Source: Pelagibius sp. CAU 1746
Lineage (GTDB): Bacteria > Pseudomonadota > Alphaproteobacteria > Kiloniellales > Kiloniellaceae
DNA length: 64,000 bases
Reading direction: 5' to 3'
Assembly (NCBI RefSeq): GCF_039839785.1
Contig: NZ_JBDOQT010000001.1
Location: forward strand, 2,728,001 to 2,792,000
Shown here: positions 8,547-17,657 of the stretch, one piece after another
Layout of the letters: each line of letters begins with the position of its first letter
Position numbering within the stretch: position 1 is the stretch's first letter
Position numbers and translations under genes: made by a program
The notes under the pieces: generated by a model
The model's database searches: none
What the model saw: the letters and a program-made list of their open reading frames with translations, nothing else
Told to the model about the DNA's origin: nothing

Positions 8547-9454
8547 CTACGGTGGTAGCGCCGCAGCGTTGTGGCTTCGTGGCGGTTGTCGGCGCGCCGA
8601 ATGCCGGTAAGTCTACGCTTGTGAATCAGCTTGTCGGTGCCAAGGTTTCCATCGTCACTCACAAGGTGCAGACCACACGAACCCGCGTCCGCGGAATCGC
8701 CGTTCACGGCGATAGCCAGATCGTCTTCGTCGACACGCCGGGTATTTTCGCGGCCAAGCGCAGATTGGAGCGCGCCATGGTCCAGGCCGCCTGGGCTGGC
8801 ATCGAAGACGCGGATGTTGTCCTCGTCATTCACGATGCCGGACGCAGGAAGATTTCGGATGATGCGCGACGCGTATTCGAAGGGTTGACCGCGAGCCGCT
8901 GCGAACTGGTGCTGGTGCTGAACAAGGTCGACTTGGTCAAGCGGGAGAAGCTGCTGGAACTGGCCGCGGAGCTTTCGGCCATGGCGGATTTCTCAAAGGT
9001 CTTCATGATTTCCGCTCTGACAGGCGACGGCCTCGAGGATCTTATGGACTATCTCGCTGGCCGCATGCCGGAGGGCCCTTGGCACTTCCCGGAAGACCAG
9101 CTCTCCGACATATCCCTGCGCCTGCTGGCAGCGGAGATCACGAGGGAGAAGCTGTTCCTGAACCTGCACCAGGAACTGCCCTATGCTCTGACGGTGGAAA
9201 GCGAAGGCTGGGAGGAGTTCAAGGACGGGTCGATCCGGATTCAGCAGGTTATCTATGTCGGACGGGAGCAGCACAAGGCGATGTGTCTGGGCAAGGGCGG
9301 CAAGACCATCCGGATGGTGCGCGAAGCGGCGCAAAAGGAGATGGAGGAAGCTTTCGGACAGCCCGTCCATCTTTTCCTCTTTGTCAAGGTGCGCGAGAAT
9401 TGGATCAACGATCCTGAACGCTACCGCAATCTCGGGCTGGAGTTCGATGCCTAG
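8543..9454 (+). CDS. era: GTPase Era
   Basis: Era is a GTPase that binds the 3' end of 16S rRNA and chaperones 30S assembly. The 303 residues show G1 GAPNAGKST (about 16-24), the switch region QTTRTRVRGI, G3 DTPGI, G4 NKVD and G5 SAL, followed by the C-terminal KH domain with the LGKGGKTIRMVREAAQKEME loop (about 252-271). It starts with ATGA overlapping the rnc stop codon, so translation is coupled. recO follows 27 bp downstream. Confidence 0.97.
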   Translation: MTTVVAPQRCGFVAVVGAPNAGKSTLVNQLVGAKVSIVTHKVQTTRTRVRGIAVHGDSQIVFVDTPGIFAAKRRLERAMVQAAWAGIEDADVVLVIHDAGRRKISDDARRVFEGLTASRCELVLVLNKVDLVKREKLLELAAELSAMADFSKVFMISALTGDGLEDLMDYLAGRMPEGPWHFPEDQLSDISLRLLAAEITREKLFLNLHQELPYALTVESEGWEEFKDGSIRIQQVIYVGREQHKAMCLGKGGKTIRMVREAAQKEMEEAFGQPVHLFLFVKVRENWINDPERYRNLGLEFDA

Positions 9455-9481
9455 GGCCCCTGCCAAAGCCGTGGTGTCGCG

Positions 9482-10225
9482 ATGAAGTGGGAGGATGAGG
9501 CGATCGTCCTGGCCGCCCGGCCGCATGGCGAAAGTGCAGCGGTGGTCCAGTTGCTCACTTGTACTCATGGCCGTCATGCCGGCCTCGTCCGGGGGGGACA
9601 GACCCCACGCCTGCGCGGGATATACCAATCGGGAAACCGTGTTTCGGCGACCTGGAGCGGGCGCTTGGCGGAACACCTCGGCAATCTGGATTGCGAACTG
9701 GAATGTTCGTACATGTCCAGGGTGCTCGATGACTCGGACCGCTTGGCCGCCCTCAGCGCTGCCACGGCTGTCTGTGAGGGGGCGATGCCGGAGCGAGAGC
9801 CCCACCCGGCCTGCTACGAGGGGCTGCTCGCTCTGCTGGAAGCCTTGGAAGGCGACCATTGGGCCGAAGTCTATGTGCGCTGGGAACTGGCCTTGCTGGC
9901 CGAACTCGGGTTTGGCTTGGACCTGACCCGCTGTGCGGCCGGTGTGGAGAACGACCAGCTTGCCTATGTGAGCCCGCGCTCGGGCCGGGCAGTGTCGTTG
10001 TCGGCCGGCACGCCCTACAGGGAGAAGCTCTTAGCCTTACCCGGATTCCTCGTGGGTTATGGGGAAGGGGGGGGCGCCGCGGTCGCGCAAGGATTGGCGC
10101 TGACCGGCTTTTTCCTTGAGCGCCACCTTTTCCACCCCCATGATAAGCCCCTGCCGGCCGCAAGGCGGCGCTTCGAGCAGCGCTTTGCCCTGGATGGCGG
10201 CGCCGCTCAGGTCACGTCCCAGTAA
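9482..10225 (+). CDS. recO: DNA repair protein RecO
   Basis: RecO, with RecR and RecF, loads RecA on SSB-coated gaps. The 247-residue protein begins with MKWEDEAIVLAARPHGESAAVVQLLT, the OB-fold opening of the family, and continues with GLVRGGQT and the helical C-terminal domain with FLERHLFHPHDKPLPAARRRFEQ, typical of alphaproteobacterial RecO. It closes the pdxJ-acpS-lepB-rnc-era-recO run. No T-tract terminator is visible before the following flavoprotein gene 42 bp away. Confidence 0.93.
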   Translation: MKWEDEAIVLAARPHGESAAVVQLLTCTHGRHAGLVRGGQTPRLRGIYQSGNRVSATWSGRLAEHLGNLDCELECSYMSRVLDDSDRLAALSAATAVCEGAMPEREPHPACYEGLLALLEALEGDHWAEVYVRWELALLAELGFGLDLTRCAAGVENDQLAYVSPRSGRAVSLSAGTPYREKLLALPGFLVGYGEGGGAAVAQGLALTGFFLERHLFHPHDKPLPAARRRFEQRFALDGGAAQVTSQ

Positions 10226-10267
10226 CCCAGAGATCGAATCAACACCGATCCTCAGATCCCATTGCCG

Positions 10268-11518
10268 ATGACGCTTCGAGAAAAAGACCCAGTTGTTGTC
10301 GTCGGGGCGGGTATCGTCGGTGTCTGTTGCGCGCTTTACCTGCTGCGCGACGGTCACCGTGTGGTGCTGGTCGACCGGGGGGCTCCGGGAGAAGGGACTT
10401 CCTTCGGCAACGGATCGATTATAACGGAAGAAGCGGTCGTGCCCGTCCAGACGCCCGGGGTCGCATGGAAGGTGCCGGGCATGCTCGCCGATCCGCTGGG
10501 GCCGTTGTCGATCCGCTGGTCTTATCTGCCCAAGCTCGCGCCTTGGTTACTTCACTTCATCCGCGCGAGCAGGCCGCAACGGGTCGAGGAGGTTTCCATT
10601 GCTCTGGCGCGCCTTCTCGACGGCTCGCTGACAGCCTACAAGCCGCTGGTCGAGGCGGCGGGGATCGCCGGGATGATTCGGCGTTCCGGCTGGGTATCGG
10701 TCTATGAAACCGAATCTGGCTTCAAGAGCTATGAACCGATGCTGGAGCTGCAGCGGCGCCGGGGTGTCAATTTTGAGGTCCTGCCGGCGGAGGAACTCCG
10801 GCAACTTGAGCCCAGCCTGGCGCCGATTTTCTGCCGGGGAGTGTTTTATCCCGACGTCGCCCACACGGTGGACAACTTCCGCTTCGTCCAGGAACTGGCC
10901 GCGGCCTTCGTACGTCTCGGCGGAACGATCCGTCAGCAGAGCGTCACCGGGTTTCAACAGGACGAGAACGGCGTAAGCGCCGTCATTACGCAATCCGACC
11001 GGGTTGCCTGTAGCGGCGTCGTCATCGCCGCGGGCGCCTGGTCGGGCCCCCTGGCGGCCATGCTGGGGTCCCGGCTGCCCCTGGATACCGAGCGTGGCTA
11101 CCATCTGACGCTGCCGCACGCCGGGGCAGACCTGAGGCTGCCGGTTTACTCGACCGAGCGTGGATTCGTCTGCACGCCGCTGGAGAATGGTTTGCGAATT
11201 GCCGGGACAGTTGAACTCGGCGGGCTGGAGGCGGAGCCGAATTGGCAGCGCGCGGAGGTTCTTTACCGCAACGCGAACCGATGGTTTCCCGGTCTCGACC
11301 GGCGCGAAGAGAGCCGCTGGATGGGCTACCGCCCGTCGATGCCCGATTCGGTGCCGGTCATCGGTGCGTCGCCGCGGCACCGTAATGCGGTCTTCGCTTT
11401 CGGCCACGGGCATTGCGGCCTGAGCCTGGCGGCGCGAACCGGCGATCTGGTCGCGGCCCTGATCGCGGATCGGGACCCCGGTATCGACATGACGCCCTAC
11501 CGCCCTGATCGTTTCTAG
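10268..11518 (+). CDS. FAD-dependent oxidoreductase, D-amino-acid dehydrogenase (DadA)-like
   Basis: A 416-residue DAO-family flavoprotein. The N-terminal dinucleotide-binding motif is VVVVGAGIVGVCCALYLLRDGHRVVLVDRG (about residues 9-38), followed by the family-typical EGTSFGNGSII; the C-terminal FAD-contact region reads GYRPSMPDSVPVIGASPRHRNAVFAFGHGHCGLSLAARTGDLVAALI. This pattern fits DadA-type enzymes that deaminate D-amino acids and pass electrons to the respiratory chain; the actual substrate is not determinable from sequence. Start chosen at ATG 10268; a TTG at 10262 is in frame and no clear ribosome binding site separates them. It is not linked to an alanine racemase gene here. Confidence 0.85.
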   Translation: MTLREKDPVVVVGAGIVGVCCALYLLRDGHRVVLVDRGAPGEGTSFGNGSIITEEAVVPVQTPGVAWKVPGMLADPLGPLSIRWSYLPKLAPWLLHFIRASRPQRVEEVSIALARLLDGSLTAYKPLVEAAGIAGMIRRSGWVSVYETESGFKSYEPMLELQRRRGVNFEVLPAEELRQLEPSLAPIFCRGVFYPDVAHTVDNFRFVQELAAAFVRLGGTIRQQSVTGFQQDENGVSAVITQSDRVACSGVVIAAGAWSGPLAAMLGSRLPLDTERGYHLTLPHAGADLRLPVYSTERGFVCTPLENGLRIAGTVELGGLEAEPNWQRAEVLYRNANRWFPGLDRREESRWMGYRPSMPDSVPVIGASPRHRNAVFAFGHGHCGLSLAARTGDLVAALIADRDPGIDMTPYRPDRF

Positions 11519-11545
11519 AGATCCGCAGTTTTCTTTGGCAATCTG

Positions 11546-11576
11546 TTGCCATTATCGAGCTGATCACTACTATATT
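11546..11576 (+). promoter_or_regulatory. Candidate promoter of parC
   Basis: In the AT-rich 90-bp gap before parC, TTGCCA at 11546-11551 is followed by TACTAT at 11568-11573 (16-bp spacer), overlapping TATATT at 11571-11576 (19-bp spacer). Either pair would start transcription some 25-30 bases before the ATG at 11609. Confidence 0.4.
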
Positions 11577-11608
11577 TGGTAGTTTTTCTCGGAGTCGTGA
11601 CCCTCTCT

Positions 11609-13831
11609 ATGGCCTCTTCGCCGGCTGGTGAAATCCGTGACGTGAAGCTCTCTGACGCCCTGTCGGAGCGCTATCTCTCCTATGCCCTGTCAACCATCAT
11701 GGCGCGCTCGCTGCCGGACGTCCGGGACGGCCTAAAGCCGGTTCACCGGCGCCTGCTCTTCGCCATGCGCCAGTTGCGGCTGGACCCGAATTCCGGGTTC
11801 AAGAAATCCGCCCGCGTCGTCGGTGACGTGATCGGCAAGTTTCATCCTCACGGCGACCAGGCGATCTATGACGCCCTGGTGCGTCTGGCCCAGGACTTCT
11901 CACTACGGTTCCCGTTGATCGACGGACAGGGAAACTTCGGCAACATCGACGGCGACAATGCTGCCGCCATGCGATACACCGAGGCGCGCCTGACCGAAGT
12001 GGCGGCCGCAATGTTGGAGGGCATCGACGAGGATGCCGTCGACTTCCGCCCGACCTACGATGGGGAATCGGAAGAGCCGGTGGTTCTGCCGGGCGCTTTT
12101 CCGAACCTTCTGGCGAACGGGGCGCAGGGCATTGCGGTCGGCATGGCCACCTCGATTCCTCCGCACAACGTGGGGGAGGTCTGCGACGCCCTCCTGCATG
12201 TGATCAAGACGCCCAACGCCACCATCGACAAGCTCGTCGATTTGATGCCTGGTCCGGACTTCCCGACCGGCGGCGTTCTGGTGGAGGCGCGGGAAAGCAT
12301 CGTCGAGGCGTATAAGACGGGCAAGGGATCGTTCCGGCTTCGCGCGCGTTGGGAAACCGAGAAGATCAAAGGCGGCGGCTACCAGATCGTCGTCACGGAG
12401 ATTCCCTTCCAGGTCCAGAAGTCGCGGCTGATCGAAAAGATCGCCGAACTTCTCATGGCCAAGAAGCTGGCGATGCTCGCCGATGTGCGGGACGAGTCGA
12501 CCGATGAAATCCGTCTGATCCTGGAACCGAAGAGCCGCAACGTCGATCCGGACGTGCTGATGGAATCGTTGTTCCGTCAAACCGATCTGGAAACACGGAT
12601 CGGTCTCAACATGAACGTACTGGATGCCGACAACACACCGCGGGTGATGAACTTGCGCGAGGTATTGCGCGCATTCCTGGATCATCGGCACGAAGTTCTC
12701 AAACGGCGCACCCAGTACCGCCTGGACAGGATCGCTCACCGCCTCGAAATCCTCGACGGGTATCTCATCGCCTACCTGAATATCGACGAGGTGATTCGCA
12801 TCATTCGCGAAGAGGATAATCCCAAGGCGAAGATGATGAAGCGCTGGAAGCTGACGGATGTTCAGGCCGAAGCGATCCTCAACATGCGCCTGCGGGCGCT
12901 GCGCAAGCTGGAGGAGATCTCCATCCGTGAAGAGCATTCTGACCTGTCCAAGGAGCAGAAAGAACTCGGGCAGTTGATGAAGAACGAGCAGAAGCGCTGG
13001 GCGGTGATTGGCGATGAGGTGAAGGAGATCAAGGCGCAGTTTGGCGGCAAGACGCCGCTGGGCGCCCGTCGTAGCGAAATCGGCGCGCCGCCGGCGGAGG
13101 TGATCATCCCCCTCGAGGCCGTGGTGGAACGGGAACCGGTGACCATCCTCTGCTCGGACAAGGGATGGGTCAGGGCCTTGAAGGGGCACCAAGAGGACGT
13201 CTCCGACGCCAAGTACAAGGAGGGCGATCGGGAGCGCTTTGTCGTCCACGCGCAAACCACGGACAAGTTGCTGGTCTTCGCCACCAACGGCCGCTTCTAC
13301 ACTCTGGGGGTGGACAAGCTGCCGGGCGGCCGTGGCTTCGGCGAGCCGCTGCGATTGATGATGGGGTTGCCCAACGACCAGGATATAGTTGCCGTGTTTG
13401 TCCATCTGCCCGGCCGGAAGCTGCTCGTGGCCTCTTCTGACGGGCGCGGCTTTGTGGTGCCGGAGGATGAAGTGGTCGCTCAGACCAAGAACGGCAAGCA
13501 GGTCATCAATCCGGCCCAGGGAGTTGAGGCCGCTGTCTGCCGCCCGGCCGGGGGCGACCATGTGGCGGTGATTGGCGAGAACCGCAAGCTGCTGATCTTC
13601 CCTCTGGATGAACTGCCGGAAATGACGCGGGGGCGGGGGGTGATCCTGCAAAAGTACAAGGACGGCGGCCTTTCAGATGTTAAGACTTTTGTCCTAAAAG
13701 AAGGATTGACCTGGGCTGCTGGCGCCGGGAGGGTGCGCACCGAGACCGATCTGAGGGCCTGGTTGGGTAAGCGTTCCCAGGCAGGCCGCTTGCCTCCCAA
13801 CGGTTTTGCCAAGTCGAATAAATTTGGGTGA
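11609..13831 (+). CDS. parC: DNA topoisomerase IV subunit A
   Basis: ParC is the DNA-cleaving subunit of topoisomerase IV, which decatenates daughter chromosomes. From ATG 11609 the product is 740 residues. The breakage-reunion domain shows [19 protein letters not shown], the quinolone-region [22 protein letters not shown] and the catalytic tyrosine in [12 protein letters not shown] (Tyr123). The C-terminal beta-pinwheel is shorter than in GyrA and lacks a GyrA box; the ending [22 protein letters not shown] is typical of alphaproteobacterial ParC. In-frame TTG at 11576 is an alternative start. Confidence 0.95.
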   Translation: MASSPAGEIRDVKLSDALSERYLSYALSTIMARSLPDVRDGLKPVHRRLLFAMRQLRLDPNSGFKKSARVVGDVIGKFHPHGDQAIYDALVRLAQDFSLRFPLIDGQGNFGNIDGDNAAAMRYTEARLTEVAAAMLEGIDEDAVDFRPTYDGESEEPVVLPGAFPNLLANGAQGIAVGMATSIPPHNVGEVCDALLHVIKTPNATIDKLVDLMPGPDFPTGGVLVEARESIVEAYKTGKGSFRLRARWETEKIKGGGYQIVVTEIPFQVQKSRLIEKIAELLMAKKLAMLADVRDESTDEIRLILEPKSRNVDPDVLMESLFRQTDLETRIGLNMNVLDADNTPRVMNLREVLRAFLDHRHEVLKRRTQYRLDRIAHRLEILDGYLIAYLNIDEVIRIIREEDNPKAKMMKRWKLTDVQAEAILNMRLRALRKLEEISIREEHSDLSKEQKELGQLMKNEQKRWAVIGDEVKEIKAQFGGKTPLGARRSEIGAPPAEVIIPLEAVVEREPVTILCSDKGWVRALKGHQEDVSDAKYKEGDRERFVVHAQTTDKLLVFATNGRFYTLGVDKLPGGRGFGEPLRLMMGLPNDQDIVAVFVHLPGRKLLVASSDGRGFVVPEDEVVAQTKNGKQVINPAQGVEAAVCRPAGGDHVAVIGENRKLLIFPLDELPEMTRGRGVILQKYKDGGLSDVKTFVLKEGLTWAAGAGRVRTETDLRAWLGKRSQAGRLPPNGFAKSNKFG

Positions 13832-14082
13832 TCTGCAGAGATTCTCCATTGTCGTTACAGCCGCTGCAGCCTATAAGCGCGGGCAACAAAGCAAACCAAT
13901 AAGCTTCGAACAGGAACCGAGGGAGACCGGCCGAAGGCCGGCATATTCCACGAGCAGATAGGCAAATCAGGGCGCCTCCGGCTTCTTCTGGGTCAGCCGG
14001 CTTTCCGCAATCTCCGGGCTCGACCGGAGATAGCTCAGGTCGTTGATTTGTTGGATGTCCACAGGGGGGCTGTGACAGGGAC
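13832..14082. other. Intergenic region parC-dctQ with hairpin and short unexplained frame
   Basis: The 251 bp hold a perfect 6-bp-stem hairpin (CCGGCC, GAA loop, GGCCGG at 13927-13941) without a T-tract, so it is not a convincing terminator. On the minus strand a 31-codon frame from GTG 14062 to the stop at 13967 reads like ordinary alphaproteobacterial protein (DLSYLRSSPEIAES) but has no ribosome binding site; it may be a gene remnant. No promoter is clear. Confidence 0.3.
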
Positions 14083-14628
14083 GTGAACGGGCTCATTGCC
14101 TTCGTCAATCTGGTAGATCGGCTGAATGACAGGATCGGCCGCGGTGTTGCTTGGCTCACGCTGCTGATGGTCATGATCACCTTCGTCGTGGTGATCCTGA
14201 GATACGTCTACGCCATCGGCTGGGTCTGGCTGCAGGAATCCTATGTTTGGCTGCACGGCGTCGTATTCATGGTCGGCGCCGGATACACCCTGGTGCATAA
14301 CGGGCACGTCAGGGTTGATATCTTCTATCGGCCGAACAGCGCACGCTACAAGGCGGTCATCGACCTGTTTGGCTCTTTCCTGCTGCTCCTGCCGATGGTG
14401 GCCGTGGTTACCTACGCCAGCTACGGCTTCGTCTTGGACTCTTGGGTCCGGCTGGAAGAATCCCGCGAAGCAGGCGGGCTGCCCGGACTCTTCCTTCTGA
14501 AAACGGTGATTCTCTTGTTCTGCATTCTGATCGGACTGCAAGGACTGTCCCTCGCGGCCAGGAGTTTCCTGGTGTTGATCGGGCATCCCGAGTTCCAGCC
14601 CGAAGAAGAAGAAACAGAGCCAATTTAA
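14083..14628 (+). CDS. dctQ: TRAP transporter small permease (DctQ family)
   Basis: The small membrane subunit of a tripartite ATP-independent periplasmic transporter. The 181 residues carry four hydrophobic segments (about 24-46, 58-78, 97-122 and 140-160) and the DctQ signature WLQESYVWLHGVVFMVGAGYTLVHNGHVRVDIFY (about 48-82). The GTG start follows GGGA. It lies 3 bp before the large permease gene. Its likely binding protein is encoded on the opposite strand beyond the large permease rather than in the usual P-Q-M order. Confidence 0.9.
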   Translation: MNGLIAFVNLVDRLNDRIGRGVAWLTLLMVMITFVVVILRYVYAIGWVWLQESYVWLHGVVFMVGAGYTLVHNGHVRVDIFYRPNSARYKAVIDLFGSFLLLLPMVAVVTYASYGFVLDSWVRLEESREAGGLPGLFLLKTVILLFCILIGLQGLSLAARSFLVLIGHPEFQPEEEETEPI

Positions 14629-14631
14629 GCT

Positions 14632-16215
14632 ATGGATCCCGCACAACTTGGGGAGATCGTCTCCCTTGTCATGTTCGCCGTCGCCTGCGTGGTCCTGCTG
14701 CTGGGCTATCCGGTGGCATTCACCCTGGGCGGCGTCGCCTTGATCTTCGCTTTTGGCGGCTTGGCGTTCGGCCTCTTCGACCTGCGCCTTCTGGGGGCTC
14801 TGGCCTCGCGCTATTTCGGCGTCATGTCGAACGAACTGCTGGTGGCTGTCCCGCTGTTCGTGTTTATGGGCGTGATGCTCGAGCGGTCGAAGATCGCCGA
14901 GGAACTCCTTGAGGCCATGGGCCTGATGTTCGGCAAGTTGCGTGGCGGTCTCGGCCTCTCGGTGGTCTTCGTCGGCATGTTGTTGGCGGCCTCCACTGGT
15001 ATTGTCGGCGCGACCGTCGTGACCATGGGGTTGCTGTCGCTGCCGGCGATGCTCAAGGCCGGCTACGATCCCAAGATCGCTTGCGGAACGATCTGTGCGT
15101 CGGGCACCCTCGGGCAGATCATCCCCCCTTCCATCGTGCTTGTTCTCTTGGGCGATCAGCTCCAGGGGGCGAATACCGAGGCGCAGTTGGCACTCGGAAA
15201 CTTTGCGCCGGACCCCGTCTCCGTCATCGACCTTTTCGCAGGGGCCTTCTTGCCGGGGATGATGCTGGTCGGCCTTTACATGCTTTGGATTCTCTTTTCC
15301 GCTTGGTTGCGGCCCAACTCCTGTCCGCCGATCGAGCGCGGGCCGGGGGACACGGAGGGTCTGGGCTCGCGGGCGCTGCGCGTTTTGCTGCCGCCGGCGG
15401 CCCTGATCATCCTGGTCCTGGGCTCGATCCTTCTTGGCGTTGCGACCCCCACTGAAGCAGCGGCCATCGGCTGCGTTGGCGCTCTGTTGCTGGCTGGACG
15501 CGCGGTGGCGGAAGGTGAAGGGCAGGGCTGGCCGGTTTATGTCGGCGGCAGCTGCATGGTCGCCCTGGTTCCACTGGTGACGCTCTTCGATCTTCGCATG
15601 CAGCGCGATGTGGTGCCCTTTGCCGACGCGGCGGCGGCAGTGGTCGCCGGGGTCTGCATCCTGGTTATGTTTTTCGGGGTGGCGGTCTCGCTCAAGCGGG
15701 TCTATCGAAGCGGTATTCTTATCGAGGTCATGCAGACCACGACCAAGATCTCGGCCATGGTTTTCGTGATCCTCCTGGGGGCTTCGGTATTCTCGCTGGT
15801 TTTCCGCGGCCTGGGTGGCGACAAGATCGTTGCGGATGTCTTGGAGGCGTTGCCCGGCGGCGCCTTCGGGGCCATGTTCGTGGTCATGGCCCTGATGTTC
15901 GTTATGGGCTTTTTCCTGGATTTCATCGAGATCGTCTTCGTGGTTGTTCCCATTGTCGCACCGGTGCTGCTGACGATGGGACTGGATCCAATCTGGCTTG
16001 GCGTGATGATCGCAGTGAACCTCCAGACTTCCTTCCTCACGCCGCCTTTCGGGTTTGCCCTGTTTTACCTGCGCGGTGTGGCGCCGCCGCAGGTCACCAC
16101 GATGGATATCTATCGCGGTATCATGCCCTTCGTGTTGATCCAGATTGTGGGTTTGGCGCTGATCGCGGCGTTCCCTATTCTGGCGACTTTCCTGCCGGAG
16201 GCTCTGTTCGGCTAG
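14632..16215 (+). CDS. dctM: TRAP transporter large permease (DctM family)
   Basis: The 527-residue channel-forming subunit that uses a sodium or proton gradient to drive solute uptake. DctM signatures visible are LGYPVAFTLGGVALIFAFGG, SNELLVAVPLFVFMGVMLERS, AASTGIVGATVVTMGLLSLPAM and GTICASGTLGQIIPPSIVLVLLGD. It is about 100 residues longer than a standard DctM because of an extra hydrophobic block around residues 285-350; this longer form is found in TRAP systems of the TakP/mannitol-chloroaromatic group. A strong bidirectional terminator follows. Confidence 0.92.
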   Translation: MDPAQLGEIVSLVMFAVACVVLLLGYPVAFTLGGVALIFAFGGLAFGLFDLRLLGALASRYFGVMSNELLVAVPLFVFMGVMLERSKIAEELLEAMGLMFGKLRGGLGLSVVFVGMLLAASTGIVGATVVTMGLLSLPAMLKAGYDPKIACGTICASGTLGQIIPPSIVLVLLGDQLQGANTEAQLALGNFAPDPVSVIDLFAGAFLPGMMLVGLYMLWILFSAWLRPNSCPPIERGPGDTEGLGSRALRVLLPPAALIILVLGSILLGVATPTEAAAIGCVGALLLAGRAVAEGEGQGWPVYVGGSCMVALVPLVTLFDLRMQRDVVPFADAAAAVVAGVCILVMFFGVAVSLKRVYRSGILIEVMQTTTKISAMVFVILLGASVFSLVFRGLGGDKIVADVLEALPGGAFGAMFVVMALMFVMGFFLDFIEIVFVVVPIVAPVLLTMGLDPIWLGVMIAVNLQTSFLTPPFGFALFYLRGVAPPQVTTMDIYRGIMPFVLIQIVGLALIAAFPILATFLPEALFG

Positions 16216-16287
16216 TTTCGAGTCCCGAGAGGGTGTCGTGAAACAATGCCCGAACGGGAATTCGCTCGTTTCTTACACCAACGAAAA

Positions 16288-16322
16288 AGGCCGGCGGGGC
16301 AAGCCCGCCGGCCTCTTTTTTT
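16288..16322. terminator. Bidirectional intrinsic terminator between dctM and dctP
   Basis: A perfect 10-bp stem, GGCCGGCGGG (16289-16298) with CCCGCCGGCC (16304-16313), is followed by TC and seven T on the plus strand and preceded by five A (a T-tract on the minus strand). It serves both convergent genes. Confidence 0.92.
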
Positions 16323-16336
16323 GTGCCCGCGTCGGA
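16307..16336. repeat. Copy 1 of a 30-nt terminator-linked repeat
   Basis: The terminator's right arm, T-tract and 14 flanking bases (CCGCGTCGGA at the end) match 43694-43723 at 29 of 30 positions; the only difference is C here and T there at position 20 of the repeat. Both copies lie between convergent genes. Confidence 0.75.
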
Positions 16337-16361
16337 AATGCGGGCAGGTCTTACCCGATCT

Positions 16362-17468
16362 CTATTCGACCCACTTAAAGGGCAGGCCGCGGGCGTTATA
16401 GAACGCCTGCTCCGAGACCTTCGCATAAGCAATGGCCTGCTTCCGGAAAGCGGTGATGGAATCCATCACCTCACGGCTCAGCGGGTCGGCGGCGGCAAGG
16501 TCGCCGATCACCTGGCCGGAGAGGCCGCCGAGAGCATTGAGCACCTCGTCCGGGAACTTCTTGAGGATGACGCCATGCTCGCTCACCAGGGTGTTGAGGG
16601 CGCCGTTGTTCTTGGCCACGAACTCGTTCAGCACGTAGGTGTTCGCATAGGCGTTGGCGGCTGACACCACGGCCTTCAGATCGTCGGACAGCTTCTCCCA
16701 GGCCTGGAGGTTGATGAAGTTGTCCAGCAGGGTGGCCGGCTCGTGCCAGCCGGGATAGTAGTAGAACTTCGCGCTCTTATAGAGGCCGAAAGCCAGGTCG
16801 TTGTAGGGCCCGACCCATTCGGTGGCGTCGATGGCGCCGGATTGAAGGGCCGGCGGAATCTCGCCGCCCGGCAAGTTGACCACGTTGCCGCCGGCGGCCT
16901 TAACGACCTCGCCGCCGAGCCCTGGGATGCGCATTTTCAGGCCTTTGTAGTCCTCCAGAGAATTGATCTCCTTGTTGAACCAACCACCGGCCTGGACGCC
17001 GGTATTGCCCGAGGCGAAGAACTTGCAGCCCAGCTCACGGTAGATCTTGTCCGCCAGCTCCTGGCCGCCGCCGAACTGGATCCATGCGTTCTGCTCCTGG
17101 GCGTTGAGGCCGAAGGGGATGGAGGCGATGAACTGGCTGGCCGGCACTTTGCCTTTCCAGTAGTAGGGCGCGCCATGGCCCATCTCGATGGTGCCGCTGG
17201 AGACTGCGTCCATGGTCTCGAAGGCCGGAACGATTTCGCCGCCGCCAAAGACTTCCACCGTCAGCTTACCGCCGGAGGCCGCACCGATGAATTCCGCAAG
17301 CTTGTTGGCGCCGGTGCCCAGGCCCGGAAAGTTCTTGGGCCAGGTCGTTTGCATACGCCATTTCGTAAGGCCCTGCGAAATGGCAGGCGCCGGGAAGCTG
17401 GACGCAGCGACCGCGCCCGTTGCGGCAGCGGTGGTGGCCGCCCGCTTGATAAATTGACGACGTTTCAT
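16362..17468 (-). CDS. dctP: TRAP transporter substrate-binding protein, TakP-like, Tat-exported
   Basis: A 368-residue periplasmic binding protein. The N-terminus MKRRQFIKRAATTAAATGA is a twin-arginine signal (RRQFIK) ending near ASSFPAPAIS, implying export after folding. The mature protein has WRMQTTWPKNFPGLGTGA, EMGHGAPYYWKGK, GNTGVQAGGWF and IDATEWVGPYND, the signature set of TakP/TtTRAP proteins, which bind 2-oxoacids or lactate with a metal ion; the true ligand is unproven. It is convergent with dctQM and shares their terminator; it is most simply their partner. The start is followed upstream by GGGGAGGATTG (good ribosome binding site). Confidence 0.9.
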   Translation of the reverse strand: MKRRQFIKRAATTAAATGAVAASSFPAPAISQGLTKWRMQTTWPKNFPGLGTGANKLAEFIGAASGGKLTVEVFGGGEIVPAFETMDAVSSGTIEMGHGAPYYWKGKVPASQFIASIPFGLNAQEQNAWIQFGGGQELADKIYRELGCKFFASGNTGVQAGGWFNKEINSLEDYKGLKMRIPGLGGEVVKAAGGNVVNLPGGEIPPALQSGAIDATEWVGPYNDLAFGLYKSAKFYYYPGWHEPATLLDNFINLQAWEKLSDDLKAVVSAANAYANTYVLNEFVAKNNGALNTLVSEHGVILKKFPDEVLNALGGLSGQVIGDLAAADPLSREVMDSITAFRKQAIAYAKVSEQAFYNARGLPFKWVE

Positions 17469-17657
17469 TCCAATCCTCCCCGAAGTGGAAACTCAAGCTG
17501 TTGGTTATTGGCAAGGGCCATTCTTCGGGCCCCGAATCCGAGCCGGTTCTTTGGACCGGTCAAGTGAGCTGCGAGCATAGGCGGCGGCGGGCGGCTATGC
17601 AACTGAGGCGATCAATGGGGAGAGTGGGGCAATGCCCTCCGCCCGGGCGGCGGAGGG

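Noticed and set aside
5741-10225. Internal terminators or gene breaks in the pdxJ-recO run
   Set aside because: All junctions are overlaps or short gaps without T-tracts, and every reading frame is intact.
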